Source: Erysipelotrichaceae bacterium
GTDB taxonomy: Bacteria; Bacillota_I; Bacilli_A; Erysipelotrichales; Erysipelotrichaceae
NCBI GenBank assembly: GCA_012523895.1
Contig: JAAYSZ010000008.1
Span: forward strand, 1-64,000
DNA length: 64,000 nucleotides
Reading direction: 5' to 3'
The stretch's first letter is position 1, and each line of letters begins with the position of its first letter. A program made the position numbers and the translations under genes. Below the pieces are notes generated by a model. That model worked only from the letters and a program-made list of their open reading frames with translations. It had not been told where the DNA came from and made no database searches. This document shows positions 38,785-47,837 of the stretch, piece by piece.

Positions 38785-38807
38785 ATATAAGATGATATAA
38801 TGTTTTT

Positions 38808-39188
38808 ATGAAATTATTTAAAAACATATTAAGATTGTTATTTTCAATACTTTTAGTATTTTTATTTATAGGTACATGGTTTCCTATGAAATATATTTAC
38901 GATAATTTAAGTTATAGTTACTTATTTCCTTTCTTATCCTTTCATTTATATACAGGCTTACTATATATACTTATTTTATTTGCATTTTTCTATTCTAGTC
39001 CTAAAGGTTTACTATCAAAAATAATAGGTTTAATACTTTCAGGTTTATTAGCTTATAAAGAATATACATTTTATTTAGAAAACACAGATCAAAATATAAA
39101 ATATATTTATTTAATATCTATAGGATTAGGAATACTAATAACTTTATACTTTTTATTTAAAGGAGTTAAACCATGGAAAAAAAGTTAA
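38808..39188 (+). CDS. Small membrane protein of unknown function
   Basis: A 126-residue protein with four hydrophobic stretches (roughly 6-24, 40-63, 70-84 and 98-117). I do not recognise a family. It overlaps the start of maf by 16 bp and so appears to be the first gene of a two-gene operon. The SD is weak (ATAAGATGATATAATG region), so expression may be low. Confidence 0.6.
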   Translation: MKLFKNILRLLFSILLVFLFIGTWFPMKYIYDNLSYSYLFPFLSFHLYTGLLYILILFAFFYSSPKGLLSKIIGLILSGLLAYKEYTFYLENTDQNIKYIYLISIGLGILITLYFLFKGVKPWKKS

Positions 39189-39739
39189 TACTTGCGAGTA
39201 AATCTCCAAGAAGAAAAGAATTATTATCTTTATGTAATATACCTTTTGAAACATCAAATGTTGAAATAGATGAATCTTTTGATGATAACTTATCTTTAGA
39301 AGATGCAATTGTAGATATTGCATATAAAAAAGCATATGCAGTTTTTAAAGACAATAGAGATAGTGTTGTATTAGGTTCAGATACTATAGTAGCTATAAAT
39401 GATACCATCTTAGGAAAACCTAAAGATGAAGAAGATGCAAAAAGAATGTTAAAACTATTATCAAATAAAAAGCATAAAGTTATTACTGGAACAGTATTTT
39501 TATATGATGATAAAGTTATTAAAAACTGTAATGTTTCTTATGTTTATTTTAATGAATTAAGTGATAAAGAAATTAATGATTATATTAAAAGTAAAGAACC
39601 CTTAGATAAAGCAGGAGCTTATGCAATTCAAGGATTAGGTGGTTGTTTTATTAATAAAATAGAGGGTGATTATTATTCTATTATGGGATTAACTTTAAAT
39701 TTTGTTTATAAAACATTACATAGTTTACAATTGAAATAA
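39173..39739 (+). CDS. maf: Maf-family nucleotide pyrophosphatase
   Basis: A 188-residue Maf/YhdE-type house-cleaning pyrophosphatase that hydrolyses dTTP/UTP or modified nucleotides. Seen: ILASKSPRRKELLSLCNIPFE, the signature Ser-x-Ser-Pro-Arg-Arg at residues 8-13, VLGSDTIVAINDTILGKPKDEEDAKRM and the late GAYAIQGLGGCFINKIEGDYYSIMGL. Full length. The start lies inside the preceding membrane-protein gene behind AAAGGAG. Confidence 0.95.
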   Translation: MEKKLILASKSPRRKELLSLCNIPFETSNVEIDESFDDNLSLEDAIVDIAYKKAYAVFKDNRDSVVLGSDTIVAINDTILGKPKDEEDAKRMLKLLSNKKHKVITGTVFLYDDKVIKNCNVSYVYFNELSDKEINDYIKSKEPLDKAGAYAIQGLGGCFINKIEGDYYSIMGLTLNFVYKTLHSLQLK

Positions 39740-39767
39740 AATATTAATTTATATATTATATATGCGT

Positions 39768-39841
39768 GCCGATATAGTTTAATGGCAAAATGGAGCCATG
39801 GTAAGGCTCAGCTCCCAGTTCAATCCTGGGTATCGGCACCA
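39768..39841 (+). tRNA. tRNA-Thr (GGT)
   Basis: Acceptor GCCGATA/TATCGGC, A discriminator, anticodon loop ATGGTAA reading GGT, T-arm with AGTTCAATCCT, encoded CCA. 74 nt. Stands alone, with a terminator 11 nt downstream. Confidence 0.93.
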
Positions 39842-39852
39842 GAATAAATAAT

Positions 39853-39877
39853 ACGTGATGTAAGTCACGTTTTTTTT
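39853..39877 (+). terminator. tRNA-Thr terminator
   Basis: ACGTGA (39853-39858) pairs with TCACGT (39865-39870), followed by seven or more T. Confidence 0.85.
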
Positions 39878-40024
39878 AATGCTCTATGACATCTTATTTC
39901 ATGTGTTTTTTTACTTTTAAATTATATTTTACTTAGATTTATCTTTATTATTTGCGAAATGATATTTTTTACCTTATTGTTTAATTATAAAAACATATAA
40001 CTAATATAATAAAGGGAAAATAGT

Positions 40025-40453
40025 ATGAAAGATATCACAAAAAATATATTGCAAATAATTAAAGAATTTATATTATCTTTATTATTTTTTGTTATATCTT
40101 TATTAATAGGAGTTTATTCAAAAAAAGGAGCAATTTATTTAGCTGAAGAGTACAGTATATTATTTATGTATATTTTACCTTTTATTGCTATTGCTATTGT
40201 TTATTTTTTTGTAACAATGTCTAAACAAATAAAAAAAAGAAGTATAGTTAATGGATTTATGAAAATATTTCTTTTACTTTATATATTTCTTAATCTCTCT
40301 AACTTATTTTCTTTTAATCTTGGATTATTGTTTAATGTGTTAAATGCAATTGTGATTGTTCTTATAGTATTTATAGCATCTGAAATAAAAATTACAGATT
40401 TAATAATCTCAATTATTAAATCAATCAAACATTTTTTAAAAGATATATTTTAA
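40025..40453 (+). CDS. Membrane protein of unknown function
   Basis: A 142-residue protein with four hydrophobic segments (about 13-31, 42-64, 78-97 and 99-121) joined by short basic loops such as KQIKKRS. No family recognised. SD AAAGGGAAAATAGT precedes the ATG. Monocistronic between the tRNA-Thr terminator and a strong hairpin downstream. The 147 bp before it are AT-rich with no other feature visible. Confidence 0.55.
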   Translation: MKDITKNILQIIKEFILSLLFFVISLLIGVYSKKGAIYLAEEYSILFMYILPFIAIAIVYFFVTMSKQIKKRSIVNGFMKIFLLLYIFLNLSNLFSFNLGLLFNVLNAIVIVLIVFIASEIKITDLIISIIKSIKHFLKDIF

Positions 40454-40486
40454 AAAATATAATTATTATTAAGATATATCATAGAC

Positions 40487-40535
40487 AAAGTGATAGCACT
40501 ACAATGGGTCCACAAAGTTAAGCTATCACTTTTTT
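40487..40535 (+). terminator. Terminator with large 24-nt loop
   Basis: AAAGTGATAGC (40487-40497) pairs perfectly with GCTATCACTTT (40522-40532), T run follows. The loop is unusually large for a terminator and contains ATGGGTCCAC. Confidence 0.75.
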
Positions 40536-40537
40536 CT

Positions 40538-40690
40538 TTAATCATTACTATGTTTTTTTATATCTCTTTGTTTTCTTCTATCTAATTGTTTTTTCTTTAA
40601 TTGTTTCTTTTGTTTTTCCTTGTTAAATGAAGATCCATATAGTTCATTAATTTCTTCATCCATAAATTTTTTGTTATATGTTTTTTTCAT
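40538..40690 (-). CDS. Small highly basic protein (50 residues)
   Basis: A 50-residue frame starting MKKTYNKKFMDEEINELYG and ending in a run rich in Lys, Arg and Gln (KKQLKKKQLDRRKQRDIKKHSND). AGGGGA sits 4-5 nt before the ATG and overlaps the end of coaX, whose stop is only 6 nt upstream, so translational coupling is likely. It is the last gene of the ECF-S/coaBC/coaX operon. Charge and size suggest a nucleic-acid or ribosome-associated peptide, but this is inference; chance coding cannot be excluded. Confidence 0.5.
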   Translation of the reverse strand: MKKTYNKKFMDEEINELYGSSFNKEKQKKQLKKKQLDRRKQRDIKKHSND

Positions 40691-40696
40691 TTTCCC

Positions 40697-41467
40697 CTAT
40701 CTCTTATTCCTGTCATAAATAATCTTAATTCCCTTAAATGCTAAATAAGGTTCATATACATCAATTAAATCAGTTTCTTTAGTAATAGATCTGCCTAATC
40801 CTCCTGTAGATATTACATATATATCATCATTACCTAATTCTTCCTTCATTTTTTTAATGATATATTCCACTAATCCAATATATCCATATACTACCCCTGC
40901 TTGCATACCGGTAATTGTATTCCTACCTAATATACTAGCAGGTTTTTTAATTTCTATCTCAGGAAGTTTTGCGGTTTGACCATATAAAGCTTGTGCTGAT
41001 ATTTCAATACCAGGTGCTATTACAGTATATCTAAATTCTCCTTCATCAGATACATAATCAAATGTAGTAGCCGTCCCAAAATCAACCACAATACAAGCCT
41101 TATGATATGTATGATAAGCATAAGCCACACTTACAATTCTATCTGCACCAACTTCTTTTGGATTATCTGTATTAATCATAATCCCAGTTTTAATTCCTGC
41201 CCCAATAATAATTGGTTCTATATTTAAATATTTTCTAATTGAATTATTAAAAGAATACATTATCTTAGGTACTACACTAGAAATAATTACATCAGATATT
41301 TCTTCTGCTTTAATACCACTTTTAAATAATAAAGTATTAATGCATATTCCAAATTCATCGGATGTTCTTGGAGTTTTTGTAGTAAATCTAAAATTACCTA
41401 CAACTTCATCACCATCCATGATACCCATAGAAATATTTGTATTTCCAATATCCACAACTAAAATCAT
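40697..41467 (-). CDS. coaX: Type III pantothenate kinase
   Basis: First step of CoA synthesis: pantothenate to 4'-phosphopantothenate. Seen: ILVVDIGNTNISMGIMDGDE (phosphate 1 motif), GADRIVSVAYAYHTYH and VVDFGTATTFDYVS (catalytic Asp region), GIEISAQALYGQTAKLPEIE, GMQAGVVYGYIGLVEYII and VISTGGLG. 256 residues, full length for the CoaX type, which is not feedback-inhibited by CoA. Follows coaBC by 3 bp; SD AAAGGAGGAG. Confidence 0.97.
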   Translation of the reverse strand: MILVVDIGNTNISMGIMDGDEVVGNFRFTTKTPRTSDEFGICINTLLFKSGIKAEEISDVIISSVVPKIMYSFNNSIRKYLNIEPIIIGAGIKTGIMINTDNPKEVGADRIVSVAYAYHTYHKACIVVDFGTATTFDYVSDEGEFRYTVIAPGIEISAQALYGQTAKLPEIEIKKPASILGRNTITGMQAGVVYGYIGLVEYIIKKMKEELGNDDIYVISTGGLGRSITKETDLIDVYEPYLAFKGIKIIYDRNKR

Positions 41468-41470
41468 GTA

Positions 41471-42649
41471 TTACTCCTCCTTTAAACAATAATCCAATAT
41501 CAAATAAGCTAAATCTGATTTATCCATTAAATCAATTTCTTTATTCTCATTTTTAGAGATTATTGTAACTTTATTAGTATCAACCTTAAAGCCAGCACCT
41601 TTTTCATTTAAATTATTTGCGATTATATAATCAGCATTCTTTTTTTCTAATTTAACTTTTGCATTTTCAATTAAATCTTCTGTTTCCATCGCAAATCCTA
41701 TTAATACTTGATTTTCTTTTTTATTTTTACCTATATGTTCTAGTATATCTTTAGTTCTTTCTAATTCAATACTCATATCTAAACTTTTCTTTATTTTAGA
41801 ATCACTAACATTTTTGGGTCTATAATCAGCTACTGCTGCAGACATAATAATTACATCAAACTTTTCTGAAATACTTGTAATCTCTTTAAACATATCATCA
41901 GCACTTACTATATCAATCACATTAACCTTATGTGGTTTTTTAAGTGATGTTTTACCAGATACCAATGTAACATCAGCCCCTAAATTTCTAGCAGCTATCG
42001 CAAGAGAATAACCCATTTTACCACTAGAATGGTTTGTAATATATCTAACAGGATCAATTGCCTCTATAGTAGGTCCTGCACTAATTAAAATCTTTTTATT
42101 TAATAAAGGTTTTTTTGATAAAACTATTTCTATTTCATCTTCAATAATATCTAAATTTGCAAGTCTACCACTACCTACATCACCACAAGCTAAAAATCCA
42201 TCTCCACTATCCACAAAATGATAGCCATAGCCTTTTAATTTGTTGATGTTATCTTGTGTTATAGGATTATTTAACATATTTGTATTCATTGCAGGACATA
42301 TAATTTTAGGACATGTACAAGCCATTATAGTTGTAGTAAGCATATCATCCGCAATACCATTAGCTATTTTCCCAATAACATTTGCAGTTGCTGGAGCCAC
42401 TACAAATAAATCAGCTTTTTTCGCAAGTGATATATGTTCTACATCATATTGAAAATTCCTATCAAATGTATCAATTGAAACTCTATTATTGCTTAGAGTT
42501 TCAAATGTTATAGGATGTACAAATTTAGTAGCACTTTCAGTCATTATCACATGGATTTCATAACCTTTTTTCTTAAGGTTACTTACAAGTTGAGCAACCT
42601 TAAATGCTGCAATACCACCAGTAACACCAATCACAATTGTTTTTTTCAT
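41471..42649 (-). CDS. coaBC: Bifunctional phosphopantothenoylcysteine decarboxylase/phosphopantothenate-cysteine ligase
   Basis: Steps two and three of CoA synthesis. Seen: CoaC part (about 1-180, FMN flavoprotein) with VTGGIAAFKVAQLVSNL, active-site His in YDVEHISLAKKADLFVVAPATANVIGK, PAMNTNMLNNP and the substrate-recognition Cys in GDGFLACGDVGSGRL; CoaB part (about 185-392) with ILISAGPTIEAIDPVRYITNHSSGKMGY, MSAAVADYRPK, KIKKSLDMSIELERTKDIL and LIGFAMETEDL. Overlaps the S-component gene by 4 bp, so pantothenate uptake and use are translationally linked. Confidence 0.97.
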   Translation of the reverse strand: MKKTIVIGVTGGIAAFKVAQLVSNLKKKGYEIHVIMTESATKFVHPITFETLSNNRVSIDTFDRNFQYDVEHISLAKKADLFVVAPATANVIGKIANGIADDMLTTTIMACTCPKIICPAMNTNMLNNPITQDNINKLKGYGYHFVDSGDGFLACGDVGSGRLANLDIIEDEIEIVLSKKPLLNKKILISAGPTIEAIDPVRYITNHSSGKMGYSLAIAARNLGADVTLVSGKTSLKKPHKVNVIDIVSADDMFKEITSISEKFDVIIMSAAVADYRPKNVSDSKIKKSLDMSIELERTKDILEHIGKNKKENQVLIGFAMETEDLIENAKVKLEKKNADYIIANNLNEKGAGFKVDTNKVTIISKNENKEIDLMDKSDLAYLILDYCLKEE

Positions 42650-43269
42650 ACTTTTTTCCCTCTTTTAAATAATGGTTTTGTAACTTTCACTACAAATAAA
42701 ACAATAATGGCAGATACAATCATTTCCATTATTCCATTAGTGAAAACAACACCAAGTAAAACTTTAAATAATCCAGCTACAGGAATATTTCTTGCATCAG
42801 AATATGGTTGTGCAAAAAATACATATATCCCTGATAAAACTAAAAATGTATGTAAAAATGTTGAAGTTATTGAAGTTAAGATTAAGTTTATATTTTCATT
42901 AACTTTAATCTTATTAAATAGTCTATACAATAAGCCTGCACTTAAACCAAGTAGTATTCTAGGTAATAAAACTACCAACAAACTACTAAAGTTACCACTT
43001 ATTCCTCCAATAGTAATAAAAGGTGAAAAGACAAAGGATGTAATGGTTGGAGTAAATGTGTTCACAAATAAGCTTGTTAAACCAAATACCAAACCCAATA
43101 AAATCCCTTCTTTAACACCTAATACAATCGCACCAATTATTACTGGAATATGCATAGTTGTCGCTCTAATAGGTCCTATAGGAATATATCCTAAAGGTGT
43201 AAGCATTAAAACCAATTCAATTGCCACAAAAAACGCAAACAAAACAAATCTTTTAACTTTTGATTCCAT
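42646..43269 (-). CDS. ECF transporter S component, probably pantothenate
   Basis: A 207-residue membrane protein with about six hydrophobic segments. Seen: basic N-terminus KVKRFVLFAFFVAIELVLM, then PLGYIPIGPIRATTMHIPVIIGAIVLGVKEGILLG and a PRILLGLSAGLLY segment, the general S-component layout. Its position directly before coaBC and coaX points to pantothenate as substrate (PanT-like); this is context-based inference. The frame opens at a GTG (43284), but AGGAGG just before the ATG at 43269 decides the start. Shares the unlinked ECF module with FolT. Confidence 0.82.
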   Translation of the reverse strand: MESKVKRFVLFAFFVAIELVLMLTPLGYIPIGPIRATTMHIPVIIGAIVLGVKEGILLGLVFGLTSLFVNTFTPTITSFVFSPFITIGGISGNFSSLLVVLLPRILLGLSAGLLYRLFNKIKVNENINLILTSITSTFLHTFLVLSGIYVFFAQPYSDARNIPVAGLFKVLLGVVFTNGIMEMIVSAIIVLFVVKVTKPLFKRGKKV

Positions 43270-43326
43270 AAATCCTCCTATCACTCCTTACGGATGCAAT
43301 GTTGATTTAAAATCCTTATGTAGTAA

Positions 43327-44067
43327 TTATACACCTATTTCTTTAGCTTTTTGTACAAATAATGAAACTTTTTCCTTAGAAACAATGTCATATTTATTAC
43401 CATTGAATCCATATGAAATACCATTTCTTATAGTTGTATTATCAACTATCCATTCCTTACAAGATGAATGATACTGTTTTATTAAAGTATCTTTATAAAG
43501 TTCTTTTATATTTGTTTCATTAACCCCACTACCAACAAGTAATTCAATTTTATCTCCATACTTTTCTTGTAAGTCTTTCAACAACTTTTTTCCTTCTATT
43601 GCTTTTGGTTTTAATCCACTAGTTAATACTCTATCAACACCTAAATCAATTAATTGTTCAATAGATTTATAAGGATCATTACTACAATCAAATGCTCTAT
43701 GAAAAACAACTTCCTTATTATATTTTTTAATAATATCAATTATTTCTTTATTTCTTTCTAGATCAATATTACCCTTATCATCTAATATTCCAAAAGCAAT
43801 ACCATCACTACCATTTTCTAAAAGTTCAATAACTTCATTTTTAATTTGAATAAATTGTTCATTATTATAATTAAATCCAGCACCTCTAACTCTAACCATA
43901 CTTATTACATTTAAATCTGTATTTTCTTTTGTAAGTTTTAAAGACGAAACACTAGGTGTTAAACCACCTAAATGTAAAGCACTATTTAATTCTATTCTTT
44001 TAGCTCCACCTTTATATGCATTTAAAGCATCTTCATAACTTCCACAACAAATTTCAACTTTAATCAT
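43327..44067 (-). CDS. cutC: CutC-family protein
   Basis: A 246-residue TIM-barrel protein of the CutC family. Seen: IKVEICCGSYEDALNAYKGGAKRIELNSALHLGGLTPS at the N-terminus, SMVRVRGAGFNYN, GSDGIAFGILD, VVFHRAFDCSNDPYKSIEQLIDLGVDRVLTSG and LLVGSGVNETNI. Historically linked to copper tolerance, but the biochemical role is unresolved; no copper genes are nearby. An ATG three codons upstream (44076) is too close to GAGG, so 44067 is preferred. Confidence 0.92.
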   Translation of the reverse strand: MIKVEICCGSYEDALNAYKGGAKRIELNSALHLGGLTPSVSSLKLTKENTDLNVISMVRVRGAGFNYNNEQFIQIKNEVIELLENGSDGIAFGILDDKGNIDLERNKEIIDIIKKYNKEVVFHRAFDCSNDPYKSIEQLIDLGVDRVLTSGLKPKAIEGKKLLKDLQEKYGDKIELLVGSGVNETNIKELYKDTLIKQYHSSCKEWIVDNTTIRNGISYGFNGNKYDIVSKEKVSLFVQKAKEIGV

Positions 44068-44139
44068 ATTCTTCATCCTCTATAGTTACATTATACTTTA
44101 TGATTTAAAAAATATATAATTGTCTAAGGAGGGATTTTT

Positions 44140-44682
44140 ATGAAAGTTTTAACAATATCAGATTTACATGGTTCCTTAGAAGCAGCTACAATCATAAAAG
44201 ATATTATTGATATACATAAAACTGATATTATTTTATGTTTAGGAGATGTTTTATATCACGGTCCTAGAAATGATTTACCAAAAGATTATAAACCTAAAGA
44301 AGTAATTCCAATTTTAAATGAATATAAAGATATTATTATTTCTGTAAGAGGAAATTGTGATACTGAAGTAGACCAAATGGTGTTAGAATTTCCAATATTA
44401 TCAGAGCTAAATACATTTTATATAGGCAAAAGAAAAATTATTGCTTCTCATGGCCATATTTATTCTCAAAATAATTTACCTCATTTAAGTAAAGGTAATG
44501 TGTTTATATTTGGACATATTCATATACCAATTGCCAAAAAAGAAAATGATTATTTTATACTAAATCCTGGATCAGCTTCTTTACCAAAAGAAAATCATCC
44601 AAAGACCTATGGAATTTTGGATGAAAACTCTTATAAAATATATACATTCGATCATAAATTATACAAAGAAATATCGTTCTAA
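44140..44682 (+). CDS. yfcE: YfcE-family metallophosphoesterase
   Basis: A 180-residue calcineurin-like phosphodiesterase. Seen: metal ligands in LTISDLHGSLEA, LCLGDVLYHGPRND, SVRGNCDTEVDQM, IIASHGHIYS and VFIFGHIHIPIAKK. Family members hydrolyse phosphodiesters such as bis-pNPP in vitro with manganese; the natural substrate is unknown. AAGGAGG precedes the ATG. Convergent with alr; the two genes overlap by 4 bp inside a bidirectional terminator. Confidence 0.93.
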   Translation: MKVLTISDLHGSLEAATIIKDIIDIHKTDIILCLGDVLYHGPRNDLPKDYKPKEVIPILNEYKDIIISVRGNCDTEVDQMVLEFPILSELNTFYIGKRKIIASHGHIYSQNNLPHLSKGNVFIFGHIHIPIAKKENDYFILNPGSASLPKENHPKTYGILDENSYKIYTFDHKLYKEISF

Positions 44683-44695
44683 GATATTTCTTTTC
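44665..44695. terminator. Bidirectional terminator between yfcE and alr
   Basis: AAAGAAATATC (44665-44675) pairs with GATATTTCTTT (44683-44693). Both stop codons lie inside. Confidence 0.75.
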
Positions 44696-45788
44696 TATTT
44701 AATCTAGGATTAATATCAGTTAAATATTTACCATCTTTAAAATAAACTCTAGTAAGTCTATCACTTAATACACTTAATACTTCATAAGAAATAGTATCTA
44801 AGTCTTTTGCGACTTCTTCAATAGAAATATGCTTTCCAAAAAGTTCAACTCTAGTTCCAACAGGTCTATATTCATCAAGTCTTATCATCATTTGATCCAT
44901 ACAAATTCTACCTACAATAACTCCATTAGTACCTTCTACATAAACTCTTCTACCTGTATTTTTTCTATTAAATCCATCCGCATAACCAATAGGAACAGTA
45001 CCAATGATTTCATCTTTTTCACAAACATAAGTAGAACCATAACTGATTGCTTCACCTTTTTTTACTGTTTTCACATTTATTAAATTACAAATCAAAGAAA
45101 CTACAGATTTTAAATCTTTATGATATGTATTAAGACCAAATAAAGATAAGCCTATTCTAGCACTATTACATAAATCATCTTTTATATTCATAGATGCATC
45201 AGAATTAGAACAATGAATAAAGTTAAACTTATATTCTAATCTTTCAACAATATCCTTAAACATTTCATATTGTCTTTTTGTCATTTTATTATAATCTTCA
45301 TCTGAACATGCAAAATGAGTAAAAATTCCATCTACACAATAATTAGAATCTTTTAATTTTTTTATAGATTCTTTTACTTCATCATATCCAATTAATCCAA
45401 TTCTATTCATTCCAGTATCAACTTTTATATGAATTCTTATATTTTCTCCATCAAACTTTGAAAACTCATCAACCCAATCTTTTGATACCGTAGATAAAAT
45501 AAAATCATATTTTTTTATTAAATCTAAATTATAAGTACTTGTATGTCCCAATATTAAAATATCCTTAGTACAGCCATCCTCCCTAAGTCTAATTGCTTCT
45601 TCTAAGCTAGAAACACCAAACATGCTAACACCAGCTTCAATTGCATAATTATAAAGTGTTTTAGCACCACATCCATAAGCATCAGCTTTTATAATTGCGA
45701 TGATTTTTTTATTTGATCTTTCTTTAATAATTTTAATATTGTCCTTAAAAGCATCAATATCTATTTTTACCCATGCATCTCTATACAT
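44679..45788 (-). CDS. alr: Alanine racemase
   Basis: PLP enzyme converting L-Ala to D-Ala for peptidoglycan. Seen: PLP lysine in KKIIAIIKADAYGCGA (about residue 37), HIKVDTGMNRIG, GIFTHFACSD, FNFIHCSNSDASM, ARIGLSLFG, and the second catalytic base Tyr in KKGEAISYGSTYV plus GTVPIGYADGFNR and GRICMDQMMIRL. 369 residues, full length. Feeds Ddl (23432) and the MurF-like ligase (25890). It ends a minus-strand unit begun by the small membrane protein gene 2 bp upstream. Confidence 0.97.
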   Translation of the reverse strand: MYRDAWVKIDIDAFKDNIKIIKERSNKKIIAIIKADAYGCGAKTLYNYAIEAGVSMFGVSSLEEAIRLREDGCTKDILILGHTSTYNLDLIKKYDFILSTVSKDWVDEFSKFDGENIRIHIKVDTGMNRIGLIGYDEVKESIKKLKDSNYCVDGIFTHFACSDEDYNKMTKRQYEMFKDIVERLEYKFNFIHCSNSDASMNIKDDLCNSARIGLSLFGLNTYHKDLKSVVSLICNLINVKTVKKGEAISYGSTYVCEKDEIIGTVPIGYADGFNRKNTGRRVYVEGTNGVIVGRICMDQMMIRLDEYRPVGTRVELFGKHISIEEVAKDLDTISYEVLSVLSDRLTRVYFKDGKYLTDINPRLNRKEIS

Positions 45789-45790
45789 AA

Positions 45791-46219
45791 TTAAACTATC
45801 CTTGAATAAATATACCCTGCATATATTCCACCTAATCTAAAAAGCGTAGATAATATTGAATTTAAATCAACTCTTAAAAACACTCTTAAATAATGAACCA
45901 AAAATGTAGGATAAAAAGAAAAAGCAGTTAAATTTTCAAATCCAAAAAAGTATATAAAATCAGAAAGTAATATACAAAACAATGTAAGTACAGCTCCTAA
46001 AATAGAAAACTGTAACTTAACACCACGACCAAAACGCTGTATAGCCATTCCAATCAAATATCCCATTCCTATAAATGCCATTGAAAATTCAACTACTATA
46101 AATCTACTTAAAAATCCATATACTATAGCTAATAAAACAGCTGTAATAAATCCTGCAATAAGTCCTCTAAAAAATCTTGTGTTTCTTGATATAGCATCTG
46201 TATTAAAAACTTTTAACAC
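45791..46219 (-). CDS. Small membrane protein of unknown function
   Basis: A 142-residue protein with about four hydrophobic segments: one near 19-40 (GLIAGFITAVLLAIVYGFL), one near 43-62, one near 73-95 and a terminal LGGIYAGYIYSRIV. No family recognised. Translation starts at a GTG with GGAG 7 nt upstream. It precedes alr by 2 bp and follows dapB, so it belongs to the cell-wall/lysine stretch by position only. Confidence 0.6.
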   Translation of the reverse strand: MLKVFNTDAISRNTRFFRGLIAGFITAVLLAIVYGFLSRFIVVEFSMAFIGMGYLIGMAIQRFGRGVKLQFSILGAVLTLFCILLSDFIYFFGFENLTAFSFYPTFLVHYLRVFLRVDLNSILSTLFRLGGIYAGYIYSRIV

Positions 46220-46260
46220 ACAACCACTCCATTTCCTAGAATTTATTATATACCAAAAAA

Positions 46261-46959
46261 CTAATCTTTAAAAAGAACATTACTCATATCATATAAACCA
46301 TTTTCTTGATTTACTATCCACTTAGCTCCTTTAAGCATTCCTTTCGCAAATATTTTTCTAGAAGTTGCTTGATGTTTAATAGAGAAAACCTCATCTTCTC
46401 CTGCGAAAATAACTTCATGAACACCTGCAACAGTTCCGCCTCTTAAAGAATGCATGCCTATTTCATTTGGTTCCCTTTTACTAAAGCCACTTCTTCCATT
46501 AACTTCCTTATATTCTTTAATATTATTTATTGTATTAAAAAACATTCTTGCGGTACCGCTAGGAGAATCTACTTTTTGATTATGATGCATTTCAATAATT
46601 TCAATATCAAAATCATCCATCAATACCTTACTAGCAGTTTCTAATATCTTATTAAATAAATTAACACCTAATGAATAATTAGAAGATAATAATACAGGAG
46701 TCTTTTTAGAAAGTTCTTCTATTTTTTTAATTTGTTCTTCATTATATCCAGTAGTCGCAATACAAATAGGTATAGATACTTCATTTTCAAGTTTAATAAT
46801 ATTCTCTAACATATCAGGATGAGAAACATCCAATAATACATCATAATCATTATTAACTAAATCTTTTGTATAATCTAAAAATTCATAAGAGCCCTCTTCT
46901 AATAAAGAAGCTAGCATCATACCCATTTTTCCATCACCAATTATTCCTATTTTTGCCAT
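46261..46959 (-). CDS. dapB: 4-hydroxy-tetrahydrodipicolinate reductase
   Basis: NAD(P)H-dependent reductase of the lysine/DAP pathway. Seen: nucleotide-binding IGIIGDGKMGMMLASLL, LLDVSHPDML, ATTGYNEEQI, LLSSNYSLGVNLF, signature EIIEMHHNQKVDSPSGTA and SLRGGTVAGVHEVIFAGEDE. At 232 residues it is shorter than the common 245-275, because loops in the N-terminal domain are trimmed; no key residue is missing. Overlaps dapA by 13 bp. Confidence 0.96.
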   Translation of the reverse strand: MAKIGIIGDGKMGMMLASLLEEGSYEFLDYTKDLVNNDYDVLLDVSHPDMLENIIKLENEVSIPICIATTGYNEEQIKKIEELSKKTPVLLSSNYSLGVNLFNKILETASKVLMDDFDIEIIEMHHNQKVDSPSGTARMFFNTINNIKEYKEVNGRSGFSKREPNEIGMHSLRGGTVAGVHEVIFAGEDEVFSIKHQATSRKIFAKGMLKGAKWIVNQENGLYDMSNVLFKD

Positions 46960-47837
46960 TTGTACACCACATCACTATTATCAATTAAGTTATACATTTT
47001 TTTAGCTAAAGTTTTATCCATATCAAATAATGGCATTCTACAAGGTCCTGCTTCAAATCCTAAATGATTTAATGCTTCTTTTACAGGAATTGGATTAACT
47101 TCATAAAACATTGAATCAATTATATCTAAATATTCAAGTTGTTTTTTATTTGCGCCTTTTACATCTCCATTTAAATAAGTATGTACCATTTCATGTATTG
47201 CATTAGGCATAATATTAGCCACAACACTAATTACTCCAGATCCACCTACTGATAATAAAGGAAGGATAATATCATCATTTCCACTCCATAAAGAGAAATT
47301 GTCATCAATAAGTTTTGCGACTTTCATTACATAACTCATGTTTCCACTTGCTTCTTTAATTCCAACAATATTATCAAATTTACTTAATCTTTTTAATACA
47401 TTAATGCTAATTCCACAACCAGTTCTTCCTGGAACGTTATATAGAATTATTGGACATTTTACACTATTTGCGACCATTTCAAAGTGTTTGTACATACCCT
47501 CTTCATTAGTCTTATTGTAATAAGGTGTAATAACTAATAAACCATCTGCGCCCATTTTTTCAAATCTTTGAGATTGCCATATTGCAATTGCAGTATCATT
47601 TGAACCAGATCCTACTATAATTGGAATTCTTCCAGCTGCTTTTTTTATTGTATATTTTACAATATCCTCTTCTTCATCAAATGTTAGTACACTACTTTCT
47701 CCAGTAGTACCAAGTACTAAAATAGCATCTGTTTTTTGTTCAATATGGAATTCAATTAATTCTCCCAATTTGTCAAAATTTACAGAATAGTCATAGTTAA
47801 ACGGTGTAACTAATGCAACGATTGAACCTTTAATCAT
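46947..47837 (-). CDS. dapA: 4-hydroxy-tetrahydrodipicolinate synthase
   Basis: Condenses pyruvate with aspartate semialdehyde, first committed step to DAP and lysine. Seen: GSIVALVTPFNYDYSVNF, VLGTTGESSVLTFDEE, ITPYYNKTNEEGMYKHF (catalytic Tyr), ILYNVPGRTGCGI and the Schiff-base lysine in IVGIKEASGNMSY, plus LWSGNDDIILPLLSVGG. 296 residues. Overlaps lysA by 4 bp. Confidence 0.98.
   Translation of the reverse strand: MIKGSIVALVTPFNYDYSVNFDKLGELIEFHIEQKTDAILVLGTTGESSVLTFDEEEDIVKYTIKKAAGRIPIIVGSGSNDTAIAIWQSQRFEKMGADGLLVITPYYNKTNEEGMYKHFEMVANSVKCPIILYNVPGRTGCGISINVLKRLSKFDNIVGIKEASGNMSYVMKVAKLIDDNFSLWSGNDDIILPLLSVGGSGVISVVANIMPNAIHEMVHTYLNGDVKGANKKQLEYLDIIDSMFYEVNPIPVKEALNHLGFEAGPCRMPLFDMDKTLAKKMYNLIDNSDVVYKWQK

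Noticed and set aside
40487..40535. Large-loop hairpin as a riboswitch or small RNA
   Set aside because: It follows a gene and has a T run on the plus strand; a terminator is the simpler reading, although the 24-nt loop is unusual.
42515..43471. 318-codon ORF antisense to the S-component and coaBC genes
   Set aside because: Long but a shadow: the opposite strand has clear family motifs, overlapping operon structure and Shine-Dalgarno sites; this frame has none.
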